64,000 bases of DNA from Branchiostoma floridae (lineage: Eukaryota; Chordata; Leptocardii; Amphioxiformes; Branchiostomatidae). Both the position numbers and the translations under genes were made by a program. The notes below the pieces were generated by a model. That model made no database searches and had not been told where the DNA came from. It saw only the letters and a list, made by a program, of their open reading frames with translations. The stretch covers positions 5,671,686-5,735,685 of the forward strand of contig NC_049993.1 of the NCBI RefSeq assembly GCF_000003815.2. The letters are read 5' to 3'. This document shows positions 1-19,526 of this stretch, one piece after another (position 1 is the stretch's first letter; every line of letters starts with the position of its first letter).

Positions 1-975
1 ATGAATCTATTCTACTTTCTTTCTTGATGTAATTCATTATTAATGAACTTAGGAGTCCTTTTAAAATGCTACTTATAGGATTAATTTTTATACACTTACC
101 TTGGGCATGAGGTCATCATAGCTTGAATGAATATAACAATGTCTGTATGTAACATGCCAACAGCCCTACAAGTCACTGATTCAAAATATGATAAATCTAC
201 ACTCGACCACATACTCACAGTGAACATCATTCTGATTAGCAATCTAATTATCCTGCTACAATTCCATTTCTTTCTGCAGTGAAAGAATAATCATTACACA
301 CCAGTCCAACGTCCACAGCACGGACTGCTAATTTGGTCCGTACAATATTCAGTTTTTACATACTATTCATCTCAGACCACGTTTCACGTATTTACTACGT
401 ACGTATACGGATCACCGGAGGACCGTGTCACGGTGGTGCCGGGAGTTGGTCTAACTCCTAGGCACGGCCTGAACAGGTATGAATGAAATTATCATAAATA
501 GAATGTTGAACGTCTGTAAGGGTGTTTTGAACCAACAGCAATGATGCATATCTTTCAATGCGTGAAGACAAGCAAAAAATCACACCGCATTCATATTACA
601 ACACTCCGACAAGACATGGTGAAGGCATACTCAAGTCATTATTTTCATACCGACACCAACACAAAGACAATGCATGAGTACATGAAGGCAATAATACAAA
701 AATACAAATAAACAAACAAATTCACCAATACATAGATGAAAAATTATGAAATGAGGTGTCAGTGCCCCATAAGACTAATAGGATGATACTGATAAGTTAA
801 TCGTTATAAAAGTGTTTGGCCATGAAATCTGAAAAAAAGGGCTGGGCACACTGTAATATTTGCGAAATTGTCTAGGGGACACTGTTTATCCTTTTTGACA
901 CTGTCTTTGCCCCCGATAGAAAAGCATGGAGATCTCTGGGAAAGCAAATACTAGTACATCAAATCGTTTCCTTAC
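1..975. other. left-edge non-coding sequence
   Basis: I see no convincing exon here. This should be intron of the minus-strand lectin gene, because its first C-type-lectin exon ends at a clean donor at 975/976 and no continuation of the lectin fold (for example a WIGL-type motif) can be read further left. The rest of the lectin domain probably lies outside the window. Confidence 0.5.
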
Positions 976-3900
976 GTTGGCAAACGAAGAAGACCCCACG
1001 GTACAAGGAGACGAAGAAGGCGCTGGTCTGGGCGCCTTGAGGCATGGCGAGGGTCCCCCCGTCTGCACGACAGGCCTCCGCCGCTTCACGGAAGCCAAAA
1101 TTTGGTATTTTGTACACCTTGTAGCAAATCCCGCGCCTGGTCATTTCCGTATCACCTCCGGGACAAGACACTGTTGAAGATGGGGCAGAGAGATGAGGAT
1201 GGGACAGATGACATGGACATCCAAATTCTAACATTAATCTCACGTTGATTGTAGATCTATTTCATTGGAATAATGTGTAGTCTCTATCTGACTTTTCCTT
1301 TTATGACATATATTAGACGTGTATTAGAGTAGACTTATCGGTCTATAAAGGATAGGCCGATGTTAATGACATAGAACTGAATGCCTGTGGAAGTAGAGGA
1401 TAGCGAAAGGAGACAGTACACCACCATTTCTTATTTAGGTAAAAATGACTCAAATCACATCGGAATATTTGAAAGACTTGCCCCGAATGTATATCTTAGA
1501 GTGTTCAGGCGGTCCGGTAAGGTCCGGACAGGTTAGCATTCCTGCCGGCCCGGGAGGCCCAACTGGTCCCGGCGATCCTGGAGAAACATCGGAACAATTT
1601 TCTCCCGGGGGTCCCGGAGGCCCGGGGACTCCAGCCTTGCCAGACGGTCCCCTGGGTCCGGCTGGTCCCAGGGGACCGTCTGGTCCCACCGGTCCATTTT
1701 CTCCCGGGGGTCCAGGAGGCCCGGAGACTCCAGCCTTGCCAGTCGGTCCCCTGGGACCAGTCTGACCCATGGGTCCCCTTTTTCCCGGGGGTCCAACAGA
1801 CCCAGGGACTCCTGACTGGTCATCTTTGCCCATGGGGCCCATTTCGCCTGACTGGCCAGGTGGCCCTGGAGAGCCATGAGCGCCCGGGGGTCCAGGTGGG
1901 CAGCCACACCCGGTGTACCCTGCCAAGATGAGCCCAGACCCAGTTATGTTGGAAGCGTTCAGTCCCATAGGTCTCCCCTTCCCTGGAGTAACAGGTAACA
2001 CACACATATCTGCAACAACAAAAAAATTCAAGAACCAAGAATATTTGTAATTTCTATCAAATATTACAAAAAGTACTTGTATCAGTTTAAGAATGGTATA
2101 AACCTAGTGTCATGTGATATCAGGACAACTGACTTACCTTCCAGCTCGGCTACACGAAGTACAGTCATCTTGTTTTGTTCTTCCAGCTTACTCGTTATCT
2201 CAGCAAGAGTGGTCACCTTAACTGTGTCAAGACAAAAACATTTTTCACATTCTCTTGTCATGCTGTGAAACTCTGCAGTAGAGTACTGAGTTTGGCTCAG
2301 GAGACAACTATATAAAACCTTCAAATCCAATACCTTTCGGTACACCATACTGCACTGGGATTAGTTTATTTCATACCTTGCCAAACTTATCAGGAACTCA
2401 ATTGTTTGTCCCAAATTTACGTGTCACATCTTAATAATTCTTAATCATTTTCTTTGTTCTAAGCACTAATTGTAATTTTAAACAAGCATCGCCCTGTAAG
2501 TAGATAAATAAAGAAACGTCGAACCTGCAAAGTACGGCAACAGTACAGCGGTGACCACAACAAGCACAGCGGCTGTGGCTTGTCCGAACTTTTTACACAG
2601 GCGGAACCATTTGGTCTTCTTGTCCATCTCTGTTCCATAAGCATCTGTTTTACCAGCCAAAAGTACTGATTTATCAACCATTCCTACCCACACGGTATGA
2701 GGAGACGTAACAGTAAGACAGAAAATATGGTTTAAAGTCCAAAATGAACCGACATTGGCTTGGAAAAAGAACAAAGCATTCAGTTTAGAACTTTTCAAAC
2801 AATTCACTCTTCATTTGAAACGCCGTTGCATGCAGTTATGTTCCACTCTGTCGACCAAGCCTTCTTATTTAATGCTCAGCATTGATGATTGATGACTAAA
2901 TTGTTTTAAACTAATCCAAGAAGTGTCTGTCCTGTGAACTCTATAGCCGACATGTTAGAATTAAAAAAAAACCTTTTCTTCAAAGAATTAAAATCACGCA
3001 ACAAATGGCATGTGTGGCACACTGAAGTTAGTTATATAACCTGTGTAGATAAACATTGAAGCAATTAACTGGTAAAAAATGATCACGTAATTACATAACA
3101 TAACAATCAGCTTTGCGTAAGTCCCGCCCCTCCTCCCAATTTGTTGACACTTCAATCATCATCGAAAGATAAAAGACAAAAGATAAAAGACTTGCACACA
3201 GTAGCCAGTACATGATACAGTAAGAGTGTTTGTACGGGGGTGGGAATGGTGTGTGGGTGTAAAAAAAGTGTTTTACCTGCTCTAGAGACGTACAGGGTGT
3301 TGGGTATGGTCGCAGCGGCGTCCGCAACTGACGTCCAATCAGTCTGAGCTCTCTGCGTGGGAGTGGAGTCTGTAGGAGCTTGACAGAATAAATATAATCA
3401 CAAGACATCTATAGAGTATGATCAAGGAGGTTAAGTATGAAGCTTTCTTAACCTCCTTGATATCAGCAATGCGAACAGGAAGTGTAAGGGACGTGAAGAC
3501 CACAGTTAGCAGACCCCACACTGGTGTGGTGCCTACAGCCAATACGCGCACACACAATTTAAACTTTTCACTACAGTTTTGGAAAAATTCGACGAGAAAA
3601 TGTAATGTTCATAGGGCCTGGATTTTGCTTTACACAAACCTATAAAAACTTTGTAAAATATTCTTTGTTTAATTTTTGGTCGTTTTTCATGGCATTTCTT
3701 TTCAGTATTTAAATTTCAGATGTGGAAAATCTCTTAATCATCTACTGATCGCCCCTGTGGACATAGTACCTTCTAGGTGCGGCTAGTATTTGGGGGTGGG
3801 GGTGGGGGTGCTAAGTGTTTTTAGGGAGAACATTATTGTACGGCAATTGTACACGGTACAATGTATGGCAACATCCTAATCAAAAACACAATAAGAGCTA

Positions 3901-4251
3901 ACATAATTCTTTGATATCGTGTTACAATAAAGTAGACTCATGATTAGTTTCGGTATTCTGTCTAATAACAAAGCAGTCTTTAATATATATGCCTATTTTT
4001 GCATTATGAAAGTTATATATTAATCCGTCTGTTGAATCGAGTCCAAGATCTGCACAGGAGCCTTATCCCAAATAAAAGACTAATCATCAGACGTCAAAGT
4101 TACTACTGCAACTGCTAATTAACTAGTTAGTCTCAAAACGGCACCAATTTCTTGGGGAGAAGGAATAGATCAGAATTGTATTTTACAAATCATGCTGACT
4201 CATGTTACCTCCCGTGTCTCCAGTCTGGGCCTGCTGCCGCCCTCCCGGCAT
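976..4251 (-). CDS. type II membrane collagen-stalk C-type lectin (3' part outside window)
   Basis: Six exons are read on the minus strand: 4209-4251, 3277-3369, 2525-2644, 2138-2221, 1482-2009 and 976-1170. Every junction is phase 1. The start MPGGRQQ has a good context (CACCATGC). A short cytoplasmic tail leads to a basic stretch ([15 protein letters not shown]) and one membrane segment ([17 protein letters not shown]). A coiled-coil exon follows ([15 protein letters not shown]), then about 35 Gly-X-Y triplets with two breaks and an internal duplication, then the start of a lectin domain ([23 protein letters not shown]). This layout resembles collectin-12 (CL-P1) scavenger lectins, so carbohydrate or microbe binding at the cell surface is inferred. 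The collagen-to-lectin junction needs a GC donor (GGG|gcaagt at 1481/1482). Without it, the collagen frame stops at 1450-1452 and the protein would be a lectin-less membrane collagen. The lectin domain is incomplete here. Confidence 0.72.
3421..3461. repeat. perfect 15-bp hairpin in lectin intron 1
   Basis: ATCAAGGAGGTTAAG at 3421-3435 is exactly complementary to 3447-3461 across an 11-base loop. It lies in the first intron of the lectin gene. No function is evident. Confidence 0.8.
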
Positions 4252-4790
4252 GGTGCCACTTGTACAGGTTTCCGGACAGAAAAATGACACGTCCTACACC
4301 TGGTCAACACTGACTGGTCTAACTGTAGCCTCAGACTCAATACAATATCTATACATCAAACACATTACATCAAACGACTTTTCGAGACAAATTACATTAT
4401 CATTTGATACAAAACAAGCTGCAATGCATTTATAAGTTGTTTACGCTCTTTCTTTGTGTGAAAATTAAATGTTTTATTATTGTTTACATCACTATTGGAA
4501 AGCTTGACAAAAACAGTTTAGAAAGAACATGCACATTTCTAACTAGCTACAGGCAATACGATTGTATGTATACAAAGCAATCTACACTGCATATATAAGT
4601 TGCTTTTACTGTTTCTTTGGGTGAAAATTAAATGTTTTATCATTGTTTACATAAATATGCATGGGAACGCTTGACAAAAACATTTCTTAGAAAGCTACAG
4701 CCTACATGTAATACGTTTGTCTGTGAACACTGTTATGTCATCAGTAAATCTGCTTGGAGATTATGCTTATGACAATTAGATACTGCTCAA
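4252..4790. other. intergenic stretch between lectin and CUB genes
   Basis: AT-rich sequence with a degenerate direct repeat: the segments around 4430-4520 and 4600-4690 share TTTGGGTGAAAATTAAATG-like and TTGTTTACAT-like strings. No exon was seen. The lectin promoter should be here; I see no clear TATA box. Confidence 0.4.
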
Positions 4791-4890
4791 NNNNNNNNNN
4801 NNNNNNNNNNNNNNNNNNNNNNNNNNNNNNNNNNNNNNNNNNNNNNNNNNNNNNNNNNNNNNNNNNNNNNNNNNNNNNNNNNNNNNNNNN
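4791..4890. other. assembly gap, 100 N
   Basis: Exactly 100 N, so probably a placeholder of unknown true size. It may hide the 3' end of the neighbouring CUB gene. Confidence 0.95.
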
Positions 4891-7800
4891 GCATCGAAAT
4901 CATCAGCCAGACATCATCATCATCATCATCTTCATCATCATCAGCAGCAGCAGCAGCTGCAGTGTAATCATCAACATCATCTGACCAAACTGTAGTTTTG
5001 GATGGAATATTGCAAAATATTGCATACTTCACATCCATCTCCAGGTCCTGTTGAGAGTCCACAGAAGACGCCCGGGACCCTTGTAGGGACTGGTAGGCGC
5101 TGTCCAGGCGGCAAGCGTCGAGCTGGGCCGGGTTGTCTCTATCGTGATCATCCGCCTCTGACCTGAAGGGACCACAACTGTCTTAATCTGGGAATTCACC
5201 ATGAAGCATCATCTTAACTGTAACGTCTAAGACAAGAAACAGATGCATCTGCAGAAAGTAGCACGGCCGAGCGCTCCATTCCTTGACGAATGCTGTAGTG
5301 TCGATATCTTAGTAAGTCCAACTTGTTTCTTGAGTTGACATTGCACTTAAAACAATGCTTCTCATCAGTTCATCAGTCAGTCATAGTCATACGGTGTATT
5401 ACAACACCGTTGGGGTTATACCGCCCCTTACGGGGTGGCATACCCTTTCTTCTAGCTGAATACGAGACGAGGATGCGCCAGGTCTCCCGTCAAAATCAGT
5501 TCATAAATAATTAAAGGAAAATTTCTGATTTTTTTACACGGAGTACAGGAAACAAACTGTAGGACGAGAGAATACATAAACGGATAGCCGTTGTAATCAG
5601 CTCACCTGTCGTATACTGGGTTGTTTACAGCATGGCCGAATCCTCTGTAAAATTAAGATTGACTCATCTTAAACACTGTTAATAATAATAACAAACATTC
5701 GGCATAGAACTATCATTGCTAAACTAAGAATCAGTTGCCACCGACTGCGAATGGAATCAGGAAGGCACAACCGCACTCCTCTAGAACAAAGAGTCTGCCA
5801 ATTTTGTACCTCAAACATGGTAGAAGATGAAGTGCACTTCACTGTTGATTGCGATATGTATGCGAATGATAGAAATACTCTATTTAGTTATATAGAAAGT
5901 AGATTCCCTCATTTTAGACACATGAGTAGCACTGACAAGTTTATATTTCTCATGCGTTTTGACAAACCGACAATAGCGAAACCCATACAGTCCTACATTT
6001 TCACTATTACCAAGAAGCGAGAAGAAGCCGAACTTTTGTGTTAGACTAGATTTGTGACACTTTTATATGTATATATCCTGACTTGTTGTGACCTGTACTT
6101 AGCTCGGTTGGGCAAAATTGTACAATAAAGGTCTTCATTCAATAATCACTGACCCAAGTCACTGGTGAGGACATACATATATGTACACTTAGGTAACTGT
6201 AAAAAGATACCTGTGACGTTGTGTGGTTATGTGTAATTAATCCATCCACGCCGTTCGGCAAAATGTAACAAAATTGTTTCAGTCAATGTTTGATAACTAA
6301 AGCAAATAGACTTACCCATTCAATGTCCCTATTGCTAGTTCTTGAAATCCAATGGCGTAGCTGTAAGAAATTGCATGAGGTCATCCGAATATTCCAACGT
6401 GGTTCTATCGCACTTTTAGATATTGTCTAGCGTATTGGTTTTCAAAGATTCATGAATACTCTACTTGAAATGAAAAATTCAACATGCTCAATTCAACAAC
6501 AGTAGTAGGTCTGGGAAAATGCAAGATAATCTATGATACATAAACGTAGGTTCCTGATACTTGTGTTTGCCCTACAAGATAACAAACCTGCACGCGGACC
6601 TGCCCTGTCTTTGTCCCCGGCAGAAACAGACAGCACCGACCATTCCCACAAACAGCAGCCCGGCCACAGCGCCCCCTATCGCTGCAAACATGAGGATCTG
6701 GCCTTCTGTCAGTCCACCGTTGCCATGGTGTTGTTCGTTACTCTCCGGTTTTCCCGTCGTGACTGGTTTCATGTCCGGAAGTCTCGTCGATTTTGTGGCT
6801 TGTCTCGTGGTCTCAGGAACCGAGTCAATAGTACTGACGAAGACAGTAGACTCATTGAACGGCTGTCCGGTTTCAAAATTGTCTGACGTGATTTCAGTTG
6901 CTGTTACAGCGCCGATAGGCGAGACAGCAAAGATTGTGTGAGATGACAATGGTGTCATCTCTTCTGTGGCGTCTTGAGAACTAGTAGAAGATGATGTCTC
7001 GGGAATAGTGGTGGATAGAACGGTGGTGCCATGTGGGCTAGAGTTTGTTGACGTTGGTGTGGTAGTGTCTGGCTGCTGTAATGTTGTGCTGTGAGGCTGC
7101 GTAGTGATGGCGTGAGGCAGTGTTGTATCTGCTGCCTGGGTTGTTCTTGTTGCAGTAGAAGAATCCGTTGTAGGCTGTGGAGGCGAAGCCGTCAGTACGG
7201 ATGTAGCAAACCCTGGTGCCGTGGTCGTATGTACTACTGGAGTTGTAGGTATCTCAGACGTTATGGTAGCGTCAGACGTTTGGTCGTACCTTGGTCGTGT
7301 TGTCGAGGCGGCATCCGTAGGTTCTGGAGTTGTAGTTGTTAGTACTGTTGAAGGAGTTGTAGGAAGAGCTGGTATTGTGGTTGATTCCGGTACTGTAGTG
7401 GTAGCTATATGTGCTTCAGACGTTTCAGTGTGGGGTGTAGAGGTATATATCGGACTGGATGTCGAGGGAGTGGTGGTAGAAGCTATGGTAGTTGGCGGGA
7501 TTGTTGTGAGTAAGGACGGTGGAGTCATGGGTACAACTGCGTCCCCACCTGGATGGAAGGAAGTTTGCATTACCATAAAAAACACCCTTCACATTCCTGT
7601 ACCTGTTTCTCTTAACGGAGGTGGCGTTGGAATAATTGGGGTCATAAATAGTGGTCTCTTTTTTGTCTCTTGCTAACGATTTTATTGAACATCGAGTACA
7701 TGTACAAAATCACATCCAGTTGCTTGAGTAACAGCTGCTTTTTAGTGTACTTGTGCAAAAGTATTTGTTCCAGACAAAACAAAATACATTATATTCATCA

Positions 7801-8469
7801 CATAAAACGTTAAATGTAGATCTTACCTATAACTGTAAACGCAGCTCGGAATCCCTGGCCCCTTGATGAAAATAACCCTCCGGCAAAAGACACCAACATT
7901 GAGGTTCCACTAGAGGAGGTGACGGCAGGTGGAGGGGTTTTCTCACAGTAGGTTCCGAGCAGGGATGATGACGCAGTGGGGCCGTCGTATACCTCTACTT
8001 TAGTGACCCCACAGGCAGCAGATCCAAACACAACCTCGTACGGAAGGTTGAAGTCAGGAAAGTTCAGCTCTATTGTTCCCCTTGTGACCTGGATGATCCA
8101 GCTACACTGGGCATTGCTGGGATATCTACCGTCAGGGAAGTTTGGTGTGGTGAATTCACGAGCACTTTGTTCCGTCAGCGTGAGGGGAGGGCCGCCATCA
8201 CATTGGGCTGGGGATAGTGGGTAGGATGAATAGGTCACATCACATAGGCGAAGTATAGTTCCACGGATTTCTTAACACCATATTGTTTGAGTGAGAGACA
8301 GTGATATGTTTATTCCCTTTAGATAGTTGTAATAGACCGTACGAAAGTCGCTGTACTTTTGTTATGTCAATAAAGATCATTATTATAACTTACCTGTTGA
8401 AAGTTGGGTGCCACAACAGACCATGTACAGCAAAGACAATGTTACCCCGTTTCTCCACATGGTGTTCAT
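4891..8469 (-). CDS. CUB / mucin-stalk single-pass receptor with NPVY and YQSL tail motifs
   Basis: Exons on the minus strand: 8394-8469 (signal peptide, start MNTMWRNG), 7827-8207 (CUB), 6600-7548 (stalk and TM), 6316-6360, 5606-5644, and a last exon from 5162 whose 3' end is lost towards the gap. Frame and phase carry through (1,1,2,2,2). The 127-residue CUB has four cysteines (QCDGG, QCSW, SAACG, TYCEK). A stalk of about 280 residues rich in Thr, Ser and Pro, probably O-glycosylated, precedes a TM (ILMFAAIGGAVAGLLFVGMV). The tail has an NPxY motif (AVNNPVYDR) and a Y-x-x-L motif (DSAYQSLQ). A later YAIF falls in the uncertain 3' part, where the frame runs into a GAT microsatellite. CED-1/Draper-type engulfment receptors use NPxY and YxxL tail motifs, so a similar role is inferred. 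The gene is a tandem paralogue of its right-hand neighbour but lacks EGF modules. Confidence 0.75.
4909..4960. repeat. ATC / CAG microsatellites
   Basis: Runs of (ATC)n and (CAG)n lie beside the 100-N gap. On the minus strand they would translate as acidic Asp and Ala runs at the end of the CUB gene frame, which makes that coding end doubtful. Confidence 0.85.
5698..6146 (+). mobile_element. 3' end of a non-LTR retrotransposon (LINE)
   Basis: An open frame to the stop at 6042-6044 reads as the C-terminal end of a LINE polymerase: IAKLRISCHRLRMESGRHNR, then a Cys/His knuckle (CQFC, EVHFTVDC) and a basic/acidic tail. A 3' UTR follows, ending in TGTACAATAAAGGTCTTCATTCA. The same tail recurs at 25063-25125. 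The element is 5'-truncated and inserted antisense among the cytoplasmic-tail introns and exons of the CUB gene. The clade is not certain. Confidence 0.75.
8310..8393 (+). mobile_element. possible LINE 3' tail in intron 1 of the CUB gene
   Basis: The segment ends in TATGTCAATAAAGATCATTATTAT, like other tails in the window (22725-22800, 37120-37180). It abuts the signal-peptide exon donor. Weak evidence. Confidence 0.35.
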
Positions 8470-8981
8470 AACAGATTTTTCAAACAGTCTAAGACTAGAC
8501 TTCGGGTCGTTATGTTACTAGTAATCCAGACCCTAGCTAACACACGCCGTGGAAAACAAGTTACTTTATTCTGAACGTTGACCGAGAAAATCAGGTCCAA
8601 GGTACATCAGGCCAGGTCCCCGGGTGGGCGTACTTGCAATTGTGCTGGTTTTTGAGAGTATGAATTAACTGTTAGATAAGAGTCTGAACACTAGCCGTAG
8701 ACTTCATTAATACACCGTGTGGAATTTTTTCCATGTGAGGAAATGTGACATTATTGTTTTTGCTGTATGCGATCTGTTGGGTCATCGGACTTTCAGCAGG
8801 TAAGTTGCTATTCTGAGCGTTGACCAAGAAAATCAGATAACAGTGCCAAGGTACATCGCCTACCACCCGGACAGACGTACACGCGTGTATACTGTGGTAT
8901 TTGTGAACCACTTCATGAAACTCTCGTCAAAAGGTAAACAACGATAGGGGCCACTCTGAGCGGTGTGTTTGTGTTTGTGTT

Positions 8982-9025
<44 letters not shown>

Positions 9026-9831
9026 TGTGTGTGTGTGTGTGACAGATAACCAAGAATACCACTGAGTTCATCATTGATAAATAATTTTAAAACGTCCTGC
9101 CACAAAACGACTCGATACTATAGTACCATCTACTTCACACACGCACTAGTACTGGGATATTAATGTAAATCAATTCAACTCTACTGGACACTAGAATCTT
9201 AGCTGAGTAAGTTATATAGTCGAATACTTCGACTATATAATCGAGAAAAGATAATCTGCTCCTTTGTTATAAGTTGTTTAGCGTACATGGCATGTCTACG
9301 TATAAGCACAACAGAGAGATAGAAGCAACGTCGTTCCTTTGTGCGCGTAATAGCTTCATTGTAAATTGGCACATTTAACCTGCATATATCTACAAAGGTC
9401 ACCGGCTTACCAATACAATAAACCATAAAACAATGGAGATATGTCTTTATTTTAAGTGACGACATGATTTTAAGTGCGGCATCTTCTTCCGTATTCATCA
9501 CGTAACGTGTCATGCCGTCTATATACTAACAGAAATAAAATCAGATACAAAATATGACATCAAACAGGTTTTGATGGCACTTATTTCTCAATTATATTGC
9601 AACAGTTTTAGTAACTACTTGACTCGAGCTCGTGAAATATAGCCAGGTAGTCAGTCAGCTTCTTTTGCATTGTTATTCAAATAATAACATCTCTATCAGA
9701 AATGCCTGTACATGTATCTCTACTGTAACTGCAGAATTTATGATAGACAATTCACTCGATCGGAAGCCCACTTCAGTTTGTCTTGAACCTGTGTTATAGC
9801 CTCGAGTTATGTACATGTGGAATTATTCATT
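8470..9831. other. intergenic stretch between the two CUB genes
   Basis: Holds the promoter side of the shorter CUB gene and the downstream side of the longer one. It contains a TG-dinucleotide tract at 8971-9041. Two loosely similar segments sit near 8560-8640 and 8800-8880 (both with TTCTGAGCGTTGACC-like and AAAATCAG strings), an old local duplication. No exon was seen. Confidence 0.5.
8971..9041. repeat. (TG)n microsatellite
   Basis: An almost uninterrupted TG dinucleotide run, with one TC step. Confidence 0.95.
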
Positions 9832-9840
9832 TTTATTTCT

Positions 9841-9845
<5 letters not shown>
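9832..9845 (-). promoter_or_regulatory. polyadenylation hexamers of the CUB-EGF gene
   Basis: On the minus strand AATAAA occurs twice: at 9840-9845, overlapping the stop codon TAA (9841-9843), and at 9832-9837. The 3' UTR is therefore probably very short, or a further downstream signal is used. Confidence 0.5.
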
Positions 9846-17604
<7,759 letters not shown>

Positions 17605-19526
17605 CTTTGCAGTAGAGTTGTGACACAGTGTGCTTAACGATGTCCAAGACCCAGTATGTACGAAACAATGCTTTGCTCACGCCCTAGTAGTGTAATAGGT
17701 GCAGACTCCACCCAAGTTCCATCGTATCGTGGTTTAAACGAGATAACAGTGTCAAGGTACAGTATCACCCCCTCCCACACTACCGTGCTCATGTGGAGAC
17801 TGGAGTATTGGCAAACAACCATAAAATTCTCGAAGGTAAGCAAACAAAAATTGAGCATGGTGGTGGGAAGCCTGCTTAATTGAGGAACACCACACCCTCT
17901 TCGTATAGATACGTGGTATGTCATATCTAGGTTACACAAAGATTTTTTTGTGATTATGAAAATTAAAGTACTGGTATAGAAAAACTCACACCAATGAGTC
18001 AGAAAGATATAGGAACACACCACCCTCTTTGGACAAATCGTGGTATGTCATCTCCTTTCCACACGAAGAATTCCGAAGTTTGCGACTATAATTGAAAATC
18101 ACATTCCTCATGAAGCAACATGTACATGATCTTACAGGTATTCTATTATTTAGCACTTTATAGACATGACAAAGTTACAGATAGATCCGCCTATGAATGA
18201 AAGCATTGCCATTGTTGCGAGCAACTCGAGCATTGTTGTGACTAGCTAGATACAGATTTAACCTGTACTTAAATCACAATTTTTTTCTCTATGTAAAATA
18301 TAAAGTATAAGTGTCAATTGGTTGTGGCTATACCAATACCTGTACTTTTATTATAAAATACATTTTCACCTCTATGTAACGTTAAAATGTCAAGTTATAA
18401 GTGTTAAACGTAGATTGCTATCTTTATTTCGGAAATGACGTCAATGCAAATACGAAGGCTACCCTGGTCACCAGGCTGGGCTGATGTTCTATTTTGGGCT
18501 GATGAGATTATAATGGAAACAACAGTAACCGCATGAGTATGGTTGGAAAGGGGAAGAACAACGCCTACCCGACAACGTTAATTGCTCTTTCATTGTATCT
18601 CGGTTGGCTAAATTGGCATTTTGACCTTCCACTGTTTTCTTACTAATAAATTAAGAAAGAATGGAGCCGTAACGAATATTGATAGATGGGCATTAGAGAA
18701 TTCTAAATCTGATTTTTTTGGGGCCAAATTGATGACGTCATCATTTTATTGCCTCTGATATTATTTTTTCCTATGACAAAATACAACACTTTGGTACATA
18801 CCACTGTAATGAAACTACGTTTTTCGTTGCATAGTGAAGGGAGCTACAAACGTAGTGTTGCGGAAATTGATATCTACTAATGATCATAAGTTTCATTACT
18901 GAGGTATGTACCAAAGTGCTGTATTTTGTCATAGAAAACAATAATATCAGAGGTAATAAAAATGATGACGTCATCAATTTGGCCCCCAAAAAATCATATT
19001 TAGAATTCTCTAATGCTCATCTATCAACATTCGTTATGGCTCAATTCTTTCTTAATTCATTAATAAGAAAACAGTGGAAGGTCAAAATGCCAATTTAGCC
19101 AACCGAGATACCTTAATATCAAGAACTGCAATTTGTTACCAGTACTAACGTAAGTATTTGACAACGGACTTTGACTCAGTCCAGGGCAAATAGAGTGGGT
19201 TGCTACAGACGAAGTCTTGCATGTTATTAATACGTATATGTTAGTTTTTTTAAATTAGCGGACGTGGATGACATTGTCCCGTTTATTAAAATTTGATTGT
19301 GGCAGGGATTGTTTTCTTTATCTATGTTCAACAATTGAGTTAGAGGTGAAATAGAGACGACGCGAGTGCAGTACCGTTACGTTTCTTGAAAACGCTTTTA
19401 TTTTCCACGCATTTTGTTCACAATAATCAAGAATTTGCTGAACGTATTCAACTCTATTATTGTTGATAATATAAAGTGATGACATTTTCATTGATTTTTC
19501 TTGTATGCATGATCGACTGTCATCTT
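17605..19526. other. intergenic stretch between CUB-EGF and kringle genes
   Basis: Contains the upstream side of the CUB-EGF gene and a long fold-back element (18595-19111). A degenerate duplication is visible at 17880-17930 and 18010-18055 (ACACCACCCTCTT…GTGGTATGTCAT). No exon was seen. Confidence 0.5.
18595..19111. mobile_element. large fold-back element, about 517 bp
   Basis: Arms of about 240 bp (starting TATCTCGGTTGGCTAAATTG) are near-complementary to the right half, which ends CCAATTTAGCCAACCGAGATA. The loop centre is near 18850. Both arms include GATGACGTCATCA. No coding capacity. Confidence 0.88.

Noticed and set aside
1445-1765. Open frame of 106 residues on the plus strand rich in Gly and Pro
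   Set aside because: It is the antisense shadow of the collagen exon. The minus strand has Gly-X-Y periodicity and fits the exon chain.
5000-5162. ITAM in the shorter CUB gene
   Set aside because: YQSL and the next YxxPhi (YAIF) are about 19 residues apart, beyond ITAM spacing, and the second lies in uncertain coding sequence.
6533-6941. Two overlapping plus-strand frames
   Set aside because: They are shadows of the minus-strand stalk and transmembrane exon of the CUB gene, with no independent domain.
8860-9105. His-Thr repeat protein on the minus strand
   Set aside because: It is produced by the TG/CA microsatellite.
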